A stretch of DNA of 64,000 nucleotides, taken from positions 124,001 through 188,000 of the forward strand of contig JAVHJL010000005.1 of NCBI GenBank assembly GCA_036971715.1, in the 5' to 3' direction. The translations under genes and the position numbers were made by a program. The notes beneath the pieces are model-generated. The model saw nothing but the letters and a program-made list of their open reading frames with translations, was not told the DNA's origin and did not search any database. Origin of the DNA: Arthrobotrys musiformis. Taxonomy: Eukaryota > Ascomycota > Orbiliomycetes > Orbiliales > Orbiliaceae. How positions within the stretch are numbered: the first letter of the stretch is position 1; each line of letters begins with the position of its first letter. Below, piece after piece: positions 21,406 to 34,428 of the stretch.

Positions 21406-24303
21406 TCAAATTGCACCCTCGCTGCTCCCTGGAGCACCTGTATGACCCGTATTCACAACTTCACCCTTTGCAAAGGAAGGTTTCCGAGCGCCACTAGCGG
21501 TACTCGATCGTCTTCTGGTCTGCGACTCTCTCCGCCTCTGTTCAACGGAGGAAAGAACGGATTCGTCAAATTGGTAGAGAGACTTGAGTTCCACATCTTT
21601 CTTGCGCATAATGTTCTTCTTGACCCAATATGGGAGTGCTTGGGTCCATTGGTATTTCGTAAATTTGTGGGTTGGTACGCCGACTATACACCCATTAGCT
21701 CTATCCTCTCCTTGATATAATATACCAGCAACTCTATAGATCTGACAAGAACTCAAACTTACAAATATAATCCAGCTCCTCCAATGTCCTCTGCTTAGTC
21801 TCAGGCAAGAAGCAAAAGATGAGGAGGAAGGCAACAACATTCAAAGCTGCATAAAACCCGAATGCACCGGTGGGAGTCATCGCGCCCAACATTCTCGGCC
21901 AAGTCATTGCCAAAACGGCTGCGAAGAATAGACAGACCGTAACGGCATACGACATTCCCACCTCTGTCAATACAATGTTAGCAACACAGTATTTCACATA
22001 ATACCACAAGTACTTAAGTACATGTCCATACCTCTATGCGACAGCGGGAAGACTTCGGCAGAGTATGCAAAAGGAACGGGACCTTCTCCTGCTGAATAAA
22101 ATGCCGTAAAGATGTAGACGAATAAAGCGATGAGGGCGATATGCGCCTTGCTCGAATCTGGAATGTAGAAACAGAAACTAAGAAATAGTCAGCCAAATTG
22201 CTCGAAACCCTGTCTTGACACCGGCTCCCTTACCCAGCTGCAAGCAAAGTCCAGGCCATCTGTGGGAACGTAAACAATAGAAGTGACCGGCGTCCATAAG
22301 TATCGATTGTAAATACGGCAGGCCATGCAAACAGAAAGTTAATCAAGCCGAAGCCCATAGAAGCGATCAAAGACTCCTTTGGAGATGCACCGGCGGCCTC
22401 AAAGATAGAAGACGAATAGAAAGCCATTATATTAACTTATAGCAAGTCAGCTTTCAGGACCGCGCAAAATTTGAATCACGTTTTCAACTACTTACTGCCG
22501 CACATCTGCTGGGCTAACATGACAATACCAGCTGCCAAGGTCGCACGTCTGATACGCGGTACTCTGAAAAGGTCGATGAATCTGCTCAAATAAGTGGATT
22601 GACCCATAACTTTGTGTTCGACATTGATCTGTGCATTGATATAGTATAGGTCGCGGGCAGCTTGGATACGGTGGTTTCGAAGCCGGAGAAGACTCTTGAA
22701 GGCCTCTTTGTAACGTCTCTTCTTGATATACCAGCGAGGCGATTCTATAGTAATAGATATTAGAAATCAAGTGCTAGTGGGAGTCTTTTGAGGAATGAAT
22801 TTCTTTTTCGTACCAGGGCAAAAGTAGATACCGATTAGCAGTGGAACGGCTGGGATAAAGGCAGAACCGAGTTGGAGACGCCACGCGATCTTGCCAGTAT
22901 CAACGACAGCTAAATTGGCGCAAGTCCCCCTGCAGTCCCCGTTAGAAAAATGCGTATACGCCTCGAGAAGATATAACACTTACAGAAAGATACCGAATGC
23001 GGTCCATAATTGCTACTCAATCGGTCAGTAAAGTCTCATGCGGTTCAAAACGAATAAGTCAAAGCGCACCCATCTATATACACACACATTAGCAGAGGAA
23101 TAATGGTAACAATACGAAAACCAACTTACGTCATAACCAAAGAACCACGAATGGCCGCCGGTGAATTCTCGGCGGCAAAGACGGGGACAGTAGAGCCCTT
23201 TGACCCCATACCAATACCAAGGAGTATACGACAGATGAACAGCTCGTACCAGTTTCTCGTGAACCCAGAACCGATAGCAGGCCAAAGACAAAAGTTCGCA
23301 GAGAAGAAGATAGTCCCGCGACGTCCAAACAAGTTGTTGAGAGGGTCTGAAAGCCAGCAGCCACTAATTGAGATTCTGTTAGCACGTTCTATGGACAGAG
23401 CCATATGAAGTTGGGTTTAGACTAACATGAAGGCACTGCCGATATACGGCGCGGAATTTACTAGACCTAAAATCCATTGGTTCTTGTCGTCATTCGGGGA
23501 CGGGTTATCCGGGTCTACCCAGATGCCAAATTCTTTCGGGAACGAAAGATTGGCGCCGTTGGATCCTGTTTGGTCCCATCCTCTGTCCAATTGGATTAGC
23601 TATATAGGACCTAGCTAGCTTAGACCCCAAAATGGAATTGACACATACTGTACAGCGGCGCCGATAGAGCCTATGGTAAGACCTGTTAGTAAATGTCTAT
23701 GTCAACAGATCGAAAAGAAAAAATCAACATACAAACAATGATAGAGATATACAGAGACATAGGTTGTTTGTAAATATGCTCCGCCTCATCTTTCAAGGCC
23801 AGCCTTTCAGAATCGTCTAAATCCGCAATCTGTTCATAATTTCCCGGGTCCTGGGCGACGAGGGCGCCCTTCCGTAAATCGTCTTTGATGTCTTCAAGGT
23901 CATTCTCCTGAGCGAATCTATCGACGTCCACGAAGAGAGCCTCCCGAGAAAGCCCAGCGAGAGGGTTCTTGATTCTGCAATTGCACCGCACCGTGTTAGA
24001 GATACTACTCTACCTTTGGGAGTTTCTGTGCTACGTATAACAGTCGCCGACTCCTCTCCGAAAATGACGTATGTATAGAATTTTCAAGGGTGGGAAGTAA
24101 CTTTGAGAGGTATTTGAGAGATATGACGGACATATTGGTCATGGGGAAAGAAGGGGAAATTGCTTCGTTTAAAAGTTTAAAACCTACTTTGCTTCGACGT
24201 TTTGGTTCAAATTGATCGTGTCGACTGCACCATCTCTCTCGTAGTCCTTCGAGTCATCTTCACTAGATAGTGCGAAGTAATCCTCCTCGTTAGAAAAAGG
24301 CAT
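21406..24303 (-). CDS. MFS sugar/polyol transporter, 13 exons with micro-exons
   Basis: Thirteen minus-strand exons: 24303-24188, 23974-23733, 23670-23649, 23582-23427, 23363-23130, 23073-23070, 23012-22984, 22929-22814, 22744-22496, 22435-22234, 22177-22032, 21963-21763 and 21683-21406. They sum to 1995 nt, or 664 residues. Exon 6 is only 4 nt; exons 3 and 7 are 22 and 29 nt. Sugar-porter signatures are intact: GRRG after helix 2, the GMGSKGSTVPVFAAENSPAAIRG segment, PESPRW (about 306-311), DTYGRRS and PETKQRTLEEL. The cytoplasmic N-terminus is long and acidic; the C-terminus is Ser/Arg-rich. It should be a plasma-membrane proton symporter for a hexose or polyol, closest in my memory to fungal proteins annotated as myo-inositol or sugar transporters. 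The substrate cannot be read from sequence. Confidence 0.92.
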
Positions 24304-24327
24304 AAAACGATAATAAATGGGAGAAAT

Positions 24328-24378
24328 TCATGCATACCGACTCGTACCCGGCTTTTCATACTCGATATCATTGGACAT
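24328..24378 (-). other. Candidate 16-codon upstream ORF in the transporter leader
   Basis: An ATG at 24378 opens a 16-codon frame ending in TGA at 24330-24328, 24 nt before the transporter ATG at 24303. Two GT donors inside it have the wrong phase to splice onto the transporter frame, so I read it as a possible regulatory uORF rather than a first coding exon. Confidence 0.4.
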
Positions 24379-27300
24379 CGTTTTGTATCTATTTCGTATA
24401 TCGATATATATCTGGTAGCCCAGCGAAGATTATATATTGGCGACTCCGAACTTATGGATAGGATGTAAATATAAACGAAGTAGCCCCTGGCCTGGGAGAC
24501 CGAAAGAGATAATTATATAAATGAAAGAAACCTTCAATAGCATACGATCATGACCGTTATCGATTGAAGATTTTCTACTTAGTCGAAGGGTTGATTGCGA
24601 ACTTATATTGCGAAGGCGTCTTTTGCTCCTTTTTAAACATAGCGAAGCAGCATCCATATTGATTATGCATGCCGGTCACTGAGCATTGCACCGAACAGAA
24701 AAAAGCCGCTCTGATGAACTCTGATGCCTGCGCTGTCGTCCAAGAGCGGTAGCCGACATACCGATCCTCCAGCATTTGCTTGCAGATCCCAACTTGCAGC
24801 GAACCAAACTCGGAACGCCTTCCACACCAGCCAAAAACCTCTGTCAGACTTCTACTTCGTCTTCGAATGCATCATGGATGCAATGTGTCCGCCAATTGCC
24901 CCTTCCCTGTTCATTCATTTTCTTTTTCTTATTTTCTCATTGTGATCACGGAGATTAGTTACTCTCGGGTCGATGGACGTAGTGTAGCGTCCTCTCGTAC
25001 GATAGGCGTTTATCCTAGTCGAAACCCTCGACATGATAGTTTTTTAAGACGAATCTTGAAGCTCACAGACATCTTTTTTCTGGAGCTATAGCTCTTGGCG
25101 AACCTTTAAGTACTCATGAGCATCTGAGAATCTTCACATAGTCTAGGGATATTGCCCGCAGAAAATCAAGTTTTCTTAATTTATTAATTTTTTATTATAA
25201 TCCTCCCATTCATTGTTCCCAATATCAACTCCATCATTATATCATCAACCCTGCTCGACATTATAACCCCATTTGCATCGTGTCATAGGCGAATAACTCG
25301 GCTGACGCTGGTGCGAAAAAAGAACCACATGCGACTCGGTAGCATGCCCGAAGTATACCATACCATGCACGCCCTCGCATAAAGGCAGCAAGCAGGCAGC
25401 GGTTCGCAATCCACACCATAAGTTTAAAAAATCGGACGACATGAGTCGACCGTAACTCTACGGTTACACCTTTATGTATCATCCTCCCTTCCCCAGTTAC
25501 ATTTCACTCCGAAACCAGGATAGGTAGACGGAAAGGAAGAATTTTCGGCGAAAGAGTTCCTGGCCTTGTCACTTTTTCTATTAGTCTTGCATATTCGGGA
25601 TCCTCGAGGCCTAAAATCTTTGAATTCCACGGCCACTCCACTCCCCACAGCGCTGCAGCAGCCCAGTTTGCTGGGAGTAAAAAAGTGTTCAGTTGCCTTC
25701 GGCACGAACTCCACAATCGAAACTAGGAGAATTCTCTTTTGTTCAAGAACCTCGAATGACGGTATTCAGGGTATTCCAAAGGAAAGAAAAAAATCTCTCG
25801 TATCCGGCGGACCCACTGTTGGGATGTCGATATCGAGAAATAGTGTTGCAAATCGTTTGGGCCAAGCTAGCTTGAAAAACAAGAATTCTGGGGTATGCGG
25901 GGTACGGATGGCTAAGGAGCCTTAACTACCCAAGCGTCGAATAGGGCCATGCTTCTTGTATGATTTGACCGAGAAACATCCCTAGAGGTGCCTAGGATAC
26001 TATTACCAACGTAGCTAACTAGTACCGTGAAAAGTCCCGAAATCATTACCCGATATATCGATAGCGGTCATTTTGAATCCTTGGCCTCGTTCTCCCGTTC
26101 CTGTCATCTGACAGCCATCCTGCAAAGTCAACATGTTGATAACTGAAGATCGAATATTCTTATGTTGTTTGAGATCTCTTCTTCCTCTGTATACGTATAC
26201 TAGCTGTCGATATATCTAGGTAGCAGCGTGCTGAAAAAGATTTTGCGCCTGAGCGGCCGCCGTAGATAGTTTGGTTCGGTTGAGAGTCACATTAATATCC
26301 ATTCATCCTACTCGACGACTGCTAGTCAATTCGCATCATAAGTTAGGTACCTACGAGCAGACCCTGCACATGAGCAGTTTCCCGTTTCCGTGCGACGGCA
26401 AACCATTTATGTATCGGCCTCTCCGGCCGGATCTCAAAGATAGTTATAGTAACTGAAGCTGAGATAGAGCCTGTATAATGGTGGGGAGACATTTGACATG
26501 CAATGATGAAGACGACGTCTTGGCATACGATATCGACCTCAAAGTTCACGATCACGCATGGAATCTCGGGGGCAAAAAGTGCGCATGGGCAACATTCTAA
26601 GAACATTATTGAGAAAACCAACGGTTAATTGATCGCCGGAAACGAAAATTCCGGGGTAAAAGGTACCGCCATGCTAGCGGGATCGTGAGTTATCTACGCT
26701 CTTTTGAGGTAGATTCGGTGGAGGACGTCCGGACTCAAATGATGTTTAAACTTTCGCCTGAAAACATCGTGAACGTTTCGCCCCAAACTAACGGAGAGGG
26801 TTCACTTATGAGGCTCGGTCGATCGATATCGTGTAATGGAAGTATTTTCTAACAGTGGTTGTGATGTCATGCCTTGTACACTGGAAGGCTTCTAGATTCT
26901 AGAATTCGAATTCTGCGCTCTCATGTGCGATGCGCAACTTAGAACATGCGGCAGGATTAATCCCATAGCCAAGGCCATGGAAACTGCCGTTGCATATTGA
27001 TATTCCAAATTTCTAGGACCCCAAATCGAGTCGATTGGTTTGACGAACGTTAGACTATCTTGGCCTCCAGCCTCTAGAGCTAGAGCTCTGCGGCTCCAAG
27101 ACAACGCTGTCACTGTACTGGATTGAATACCAAGCGCAAGCTATCAATATTGTATCGCATAGCTATAGCATAAAATGACATGGCAAGGTACCTAGGTACC
27201 TTTTTTCGCAGGAAAGTTGACTCACCTCGAAAGCCAAGCTTGCTCATAAATCTGGAAGACAAGAACGATTCAATTCGAGTGGACAGAATTCAAGCAGTGT

Positions 27301-27861
27301 TTGCCAACTGCATATAAACATGTATACATACGCTGGCCTGGACACAAGCTTACAAGCTTGCAAGGCAAAAATAGATGTAGTGCCAAGTACTTATGAATAG
27401 CTGGCCTTTCCATAAATGAATGAAGTTCTACTTTTTCAGGAATAGTTCTTGTTGTGAGTATTCATTATCTACAATGCAATGCCAACCCCGCACGAGGCTC
27501 CAGCGACGCGAAGGTGCCGTGTCTGCGTTCCGCAGATGCAGGCTCTCGATGCCCATCTCTTATCTACATGCACAACAAAAACAACACAGCCTCATGTCAC
27601 CATCGGGCAGCTGAATTTTGACAGCCTCAAAACGGCCAGCCCTCTTTTACAAAACACTCCATCGTGGGCGGGGCACATCCCAGGAACTTCGACTCCATTC
27701 CATCACTGAGAACCTGGATTTGACTCTACCTTTCGATTATAACTCGCAGAACGATCTAACATTGGGAATAACTCTTCGATCCCTAGATTCCCCTCCTAGG
27801 ATCCTTCTATTCTTTCGAAAGATAGAGAAACTATCAGCACCAGCACTTACTACAGGAAAAG
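24379..27861. other. Long intergenic region
   Basis: About 3.5 kb between outward-facing genes. Open frames are short and unsupported. It contains a perfect 18-bp palindrome at 27185-27202 and several GGTACCTA-like words. Both flanking promoters must lie here. Confidence 0.45.
27185..27202. repeat. Perfect 18-bp palindrome
   Basis: AAGGTACCTAGGTACCTT reads the same on both strands. Related words occur at about 26345, 29757, 60131 and 62137 in other spacers. It could be a dimeric factor-binding site or a chance or relict element. Confidence 0.5.
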
Positions 27862-29606
27862 ATGAAGCGTGAAGTCCCGTTTGTTCCTCGAGAGAAGTAT
27901 TTCAGCTAACCCTCCGAGCTAAATCTAGAACCACTTATCTCTAACCCACTTTTGTGTTAGGTCTCCACAGGGCTTCTCAGGCAGCCGGGATAGTCGCGCA
28001 GCTGGTGTGCAAGATGTCAACGAGGAGCTAGCCAGAGTATTCCTTACCCAAACCACCACCAGAAACCCGTGGGGCCGCGCCAATGACCACAAAAATGCCC
28101 AAGAGGACACAAAAGAAAAACCCCCAAGCCCAAGATTCGGCAATGATATTAGAGATAGTCATAAGCATGCCTATATCAAAAAAGAGCCTGTCGAACAGCA
28201 TAACAATTATGGCCAATTTGTTAACGAATCTTTTAACAACGTACCATACAATGAAAGCGAGATCAAAGTTGAGAAGGATCAACAACCTTCTAATCAAGAG
28301 AGCACGTCGACCGAAGGAACATCCAGCAATGATAAGGGCAGCAAACCATCTCAGGAACATAGTGGCCAACAAGCATCTGGACCGCTTGATAATACTAATG
28401 CTTCCAAAAACCTTTTTTGTCAAGCTATTATCGCTGTAAGGAAGGAGATTGCAGATATCCTCCGAATCGTCTCAGCCATAGTCTACCCAATCATAAGATA
28501 TCTGATAATCGGTGTAATAACCCTCTACGTGGGGGGTATTATCCCGCTCCACCTAGCAGCACATATCATCCCGGGCCCGACTTGTGGTTTCATCACTCCG
28601 TATACCCCAGAGTCACTATCAACGTTCTCCCCTTGTTCGGATCCCAAAGGATACATCCAACGCGAGCCGGATCCGCTTTTCGCACAAGCCGTGACCAGAA
28701 GCTCTTCGTTCGCTAAGCTTCAAAAAGTAAATTCAGATACGGATAAATTACCTGCCCAGATATCGGAGACACGTCACGATTTTAGGAAGTTGCTCATGGA
28801 GTTAAGGGTCGGCCCTGCCGATGCGGGTTCGATGTATATACTCCCACCAATATTCCCGTCCAGAAAAACTAAAACTAAACTTATTTCGTTAAAACAGGTC
28901 GAATCTCTACTCGCTTGTCCCTGAGTACAACGTTCTACTAGACAAGGTGGTTGACGGGATGCACGACTGCCGCGCAAAGACTCGCAGCCTAGTCGATAAC
29001 ACAATAACCTACACCGACTGGACTAATTCTGCACTTCGAAGGATCGATGGCCAAAACTCTTCAATCACAGCACTAATTTATTACCGAAGGTGGTGGCCGT
29101 ACCAGAAGTCCTTCGCCGAAATGGCAGTCGAAAAGGTTTTCGACGAGTTCGCAGATAAAATAGAAGATCTAGCCGGTGGCGTTTACTCCAAGTACGTGGA
29201 ACTGGGTAAGACTCTGAGGGAATTGGAGCAAAAACTAGACTCCATCGCAATAGCCCTAAACGCTGGCAAAGACACATTCGAAAAGGCGAAGTTAGCCGAA
29301 AAGTCCTTCTGGCTCAAATTGATACGTTCGCAACCGTATCGCCAGAAGATGGAGGATATTGAGAGAAAAGCCGGACTTTGCGCAGACTTTTATGCATCCG
29401 CGATGAAAGCACTAAAGATAATTGATGCTACGACCCTTGAGCTGTCGGAGGCTCGCATAGGAATTCGTCATTTGCGCGAAGAGGTCGGGAAAGCGACATT
29501 GCCACGGGGAAAGGAATGGTCGATAAAGCTAACGATCAGGCTATTGGAGAACAGCGCAGCCGAGCTACTGGCTTCGAAGTCTTACAGGTCAATCGGCTAT
29601 TGGTGA
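27862..29606 (+). CDS. Unknown membrane protein with coiled-coil C-terminus
   Basis: Three exons, 27862-27896 (35 nt), 27961-28833 and 28898-29606, encode 538 residues. The two introns are both 64 bp; the second runs GTATAT to CAG with an ACTAAA branch. Residues about 1-160 are polar, rich in Ser, Asn, Gln and Lys, and likely disordered. A hydrophobic stretch follows (about IVYPIIRYLIIGVITLYVGGIIPLHLAAHII), enough for one or a hairpin of two membrane segments. The last third is helical and charged, with heptad-like Leu/Ala patterns. I do not recognise a domain. An organellar or nuclear membrane position would fit the topology, but that is a guess. It may be lineage-restricted. Confidence 0.7.
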
Positions 29607-32600
29607 GTGATGAAGACTGGGGTGGGTATTCTAGGAAAATTTAGAACGGACTGAAGAATCTTGCGAAGGCGAATATTCAAATAGGAGGGTTATGTGCTCG
29701 ATGATCGAAACTAATCTAGAACTAAACGATTGATATTTTGCAAGTTTAATCACGCCTAGTACCTAGGCATTCCCGCATCTCTATCGCGTGTTACTATAGA
29801 TTCAGCCGCTATCCTCATATATGCGCATATGAGTATCTATACCTTATGCTAAGCCTCGACCTATCCAGTTAACGGACAGCCGACGAACTAAAAGTGGGGA
29901 GCGAACACAAAGCGTTACACAGGAAGAATATATCACTCTCATATATCCCATAGCCACGTGATCCAAGATCTTACGAGTTATGAACCGGATCTCAGACATC
30001 ACTTGAACGAAAGATCCACAATGGAATCCCCTAGCCCTTTATTAGAAATGTGTTTCCTGGGTACAAGTTCAGATACTTACATAGTACGTTGGATTCCCTC
30101 GAACCCTGATCAAATGATCATGAAGTCCGGCCCAGTACGTCCATGGATCCAGTCCACGACCATGGATTCCAATTTTCCCAGCCTAAAACATGATGTAAGA
30201 CGGCCGCGGCCCGCATCTGCTTGTCCCGACCGAACAAAAATATAAAATCTGAAAGACGGTTAAAGGAGACCTCGTTTCTACGCCTTGTCGGCCCGTCTGC
30301 GCCTCGACATCGTCTCACGAGCATAACCTCCCAAAGCCGCATATAACCATCCAACACGCAAGTGAACTCCCAAAATGAATGAAGGGAGTCAACTCCAATA
30401 CAATACCATCTACATCCGACACATACACTCAAAACGAACCCTGATTCTCTAGCATAAACCCTGTAGAGTCCATTTGAGGAAGGCTTCTAGAAAGCAAAGG
30501 AACCTCTCCCCTTTTGTTGTCTAAGTGTAATTTTAGAGGCGGGACGGAAACTAAGCTTGGTAGGGACCAGGAAAAAAAAAATAGTCACGATCTCCTTTTC
30601 TTCTCAAGATCTGGCTGGGTATATTTACATCGTGGGGTGGGGTATTTCCCATCCCCTCCCCTTATTCTTACGTAGGAGGCAAACCGGATATTGAAATGTG
30701 AAAGTGCATCTTTGCATTTTTAAGATTGCCCAACATGCCAGATTGATAATCGGGGAATGAAGAAAGGCCGAAGAGAAGAAAGTTCACGAACCATGAGTCG
30801 AGCACATACAATCCCTGACCATGGGCATTAAAAGGCTTCGAGTTAAGTCCGTCGAGTCTGTTACTATTAATGGTTTTATTGTTGGTTATGATCCCCGGGC
30901 TTCATCAGACACCCTCGCAAAGCGCACGGATTCAAAAAGAGAAGTCCAACACCCTTGCTCAGGTTCCTAAAACCTCCGTTGTTGGTACCGTCGTCGCAAA
31001 GTCAAGTGTTCTATTTTTTTTTTCGTATGAAAAAGTTCTCTTTGTTTTCTGGAACCGATGTTGGAGCCAGAAAGAGAAGGCAGAGTAAATCTCCCTTCTT
31101 CCAGCGGAAAGCTGCAGATTTGATACCAAGGTTTGAACGGGAACGTCGAAGTGATGCATGGAAACATGGCAGCCACAGTCTGTCGGGGCTATTTTGCTTT
31201 TCTCACGTACCCCTTCTTCTGCGCCACCGGTGGAAATGATGCCCTGATTTCTCCCCCTTGCTCCTACATTTTGCATAGACAATGTGCTTCTGAAATAGAA
31301 ATCTCGAAGAAGGGCTGATATGTCTGGTACATACGTACCTGAGTAACGTGGACTTCGAACTCTAACAATGTTGTATCGATTGCTTGAGGTATGTTGCTAT
31401 ATTGTCGACGGAGAATGTCGATAACATATATAACCTTTTTATTCTCGACGGAAACTTTGTCTCGCTTTCCTCGTTAAAGATTTCCTGGACCGAATGAGAC
31501 TTTCAATTGACTTTGTGCTTTCGCCTCTAGGGCTTGTCTGACTTCCACGCGGCCGTCGATGTTCTGAACTCTCGAAAAATGTGAACCATGTATCTGATCC
31601 GAAATCGTCTTTGTATTCGTAACTTGTAGATTGTACCTACAGTTCAAAAACCCATAATATCGAAAGTACACGCGTGGCCACTGCACGCTCGTATCGTCTA
31701 CAGCATCCAAAGAAGCAAAATTCCTGGCGCGGCGTCGGGCGCGCGGGGGGGTGTTTCATGTTCCTGTGTTTGTGTAGATTCCTTTTTGCTTGGTTTTTTT
31801 TCTCATTATATTTCCTAATTCAATCCTAAAGCAGCATTCCCACGTTTTCACTGGCGCAGGGGAACAAGCTTATCCCGTCTGTTGGAACCCTCCAAAAGGC
31901 TCGACCCAGGAAATAGGGTGTTTGAGTGGTGTGGCGGGATCTTGTTGTAAATTTTCCGTCTGGATGATAGAAAAACAAAAAAAAGGTCCTCAAGGAATCG
32001 GCCACGGCTGCCTGATGTGTCCAGACTCCTGACGACGGTCGATTTACATAACAGATCTCAAGAAGAGCTAGCCCGTGATGCCATACGATGTATTTTGCAG
32101 TTTGAAAGTTGGAAACGACGAGAGTACCCATTTATGTGGTGTCTTCGGCGGTGCGATATGGAACTTGAGGGCGGCTACTGCGGTGAAGGGTTATTTTTCC
32201 ATACGGCTTAGACACATTCTCACCCAGCGGTTTGTCGACCAAGACCTTGGTTCGTTCGTCTCTTTGAGTTTCTTTTTGTTCTTCCCACTGCATGATTACG
32301 TTGCTGTTTTTACGATGTCACAGGTTTGTTTTCTTATAGGGTGACTATTGATTTTCATAACGATTGGAATTATGGTTCGCCGTGCCGCACGATAATACAT
32401 ACAGGCACATCGCATCGCTGGGACGGATGTTATCATAAGCCGACAGTTCACGGTTCCTTTTTATGGCGGTGCACAGCCCTTATGGTTCCACGTCGAAAAG
32501 CAGTTCTCATAACTATTCCCAGAACGGTTCCGAATCCGCCAGTGCAGTGGCACTTGTGGATCTTCCCCATAAACCCAGCAGGGATTCAGCGTCGTTCTTT

Positions 32601-34428
32601 CTTTCTTTCTTCTTCATGAAGGAGAGAAAGCTGCACAAACCGGTTGAGGGGGACTGTTGGTTTTTCCTGCTAACCGGTTTCCCCGTTCCGGGGGCTGCTT
32701 GACTTTTTTAATGGCTCAAAAAGATCCATACCAGCGAGAGAAAAAGATGAGGCATGTCTCGTCCTGAGGCGTGCGAAGGTTGGACTGCGTACATGTCTGA
32801 GACGCCGCGAAAGCCAACAAAGAGTTTAAACCTACCACCTCGTGGGAAACCGATGTTGATGGTCATATTTCTTATTTTTTGCTCTATCGCAGCGCATGCA
32901 GTAGTTCGCAGCAGCGCATGCAGAGAGAAAAAAGCGAGGAAGTCAGGTAATGGGAAAGGGCTGTCGGTCGGCCTTGCAAGCTTGGCTTATTGTTTCGAGG
33001 GCTGAATATTGCTTTTCCGACTTTGAGATGCCAATCCACATAGCCAATCCAATTCAAACCGTGCCCCATGGCCGTACATAATACATATATGACTGGGCCC
33101 CTCCTCGCTTTCCGGATTTCCAAAAAGACCCCATGATGCTTTGTTGAATTCATGTTTGCTCTCCCACATTTCTCATAAACCATTTTAATTCATCACTACT
33201 TCCTTCTCGAATTCTCGTAGGTTCCGGTCAGCCATTCTGATTATTATTCTCCCAAACAAATTTGCGAAAGGGTTTTGGTTTCGATTTCGATTACCAATTC
33301 GGCTATTATTCGTTTTTTCCATTCCCCCAGTCGGTTCTTGAGTATATATCCACTTCGGAGTTCCCTTCGATAAACGGTATCAGTCATCTTTTTGTCACTT
33401 TCTTGTTTCTCCTCTTTCTTTTTTTTTAACCGACAGGAAGAAGGCTTTTTAACCTTGGAATCTTTTGGCGACGGACGGGATATCTTCTCGACAAAAAAAC
33501 GACCTTGCTGTTTGCAGTATCGATTCCCCTGAAGGAGTGGATTCGAATTCGGTCGGACCCGAACTCGACCTTGACTGGACTCGACTGGACTCACGCAATA
33601 CTTTCCCCAGATAACCGTATCAAGGCTCGCTCAAGGGCAAGCCAGAGACTGGACGGACGAGCACTGCAGTTAGATACTGGCGTGCATGCAGAGGACGCAC
33701 ATGCCCTGTTCATCCTAGTCACAACCTTCGAACCCAAGACATTTTCCCAACCCGTCCTTGAAGCCATTTTTTTCTTTCTGGCTCTCTCTCTTCCTTCGCT
33801 CTCCATCCACTGTTCTGTTCCCGTTTCGACGGATTCGAATTTGTTTCCCGCCAAAAAAACATTTCGCCATTTTTGGGGCCAGGAATCCGTGCCGTGCCTT
33901 GCCTTTTAGCTTGTAAAAAAACTCAAGAAGAAGGACTTTCGATCCGAGATAGACCCCGCTTTGGCAGACGGATTTGGGAAACCGAGAAGGAATTCGGTCT
34001 TATCATAATCAGCTTGCATTCGACAAATTCTCCGATTGCAGCAGACATTTTTCTTTCTTTTCTCCTCTGTCGAGCCGTGTTCGACAAACGATTCGAAATC
34101 CGGGGAATCCAAAGAAGCAAAGGATACAAGGCAGGCAGGCAGGCACAGGCGTGGAAGAACGAGTGGATCCGGGCGAGAAAAGTGAATCGCCGTGTCCGAG
34201 CGGATCTTAATCGTCAATCGTCTGCTATCTTTCGTGGGGGGAGATCCTTATATCTCGAGGTCATCCGTTCGTTGGTCGGGAAGTTAAGAGTCAGTGCAGT
34301 GGCCCAGACCGAACTGGACTCATCCAACGCAGCCCGCCGGCTATCCAAGGACTTGACGACGAAATCCATCGGCACCAAGCAGCAAGGGCCCTCCAACCTC
34401 ATCTCCTCCATCGTCCTTAAACTTCACC
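29607..34428. other. Very long upstream region of the Ser/Pro-rich protein gene
   Basis: Nearly 5 kb without a supportable gene. From about 31 kb on it is T/C-rich with pyrimidine runs (32600-32625, 33410-33430, 33760-33800) and a (GGCA)n run near 34130-34145. The last 600 bp are open in one frame, but the product is not protein-like. A long promoter and 5' leader for the 34429 gene, or an unrecognised non-coding RNA, would explain it. Confidence 0.45.

Noticed and set aside
26892..27113. A 73-codon minus-strand frame with a hydrophobic stretch.
   Set aside because: No splice partner, no motif, and it sits in AT-rich spacer.
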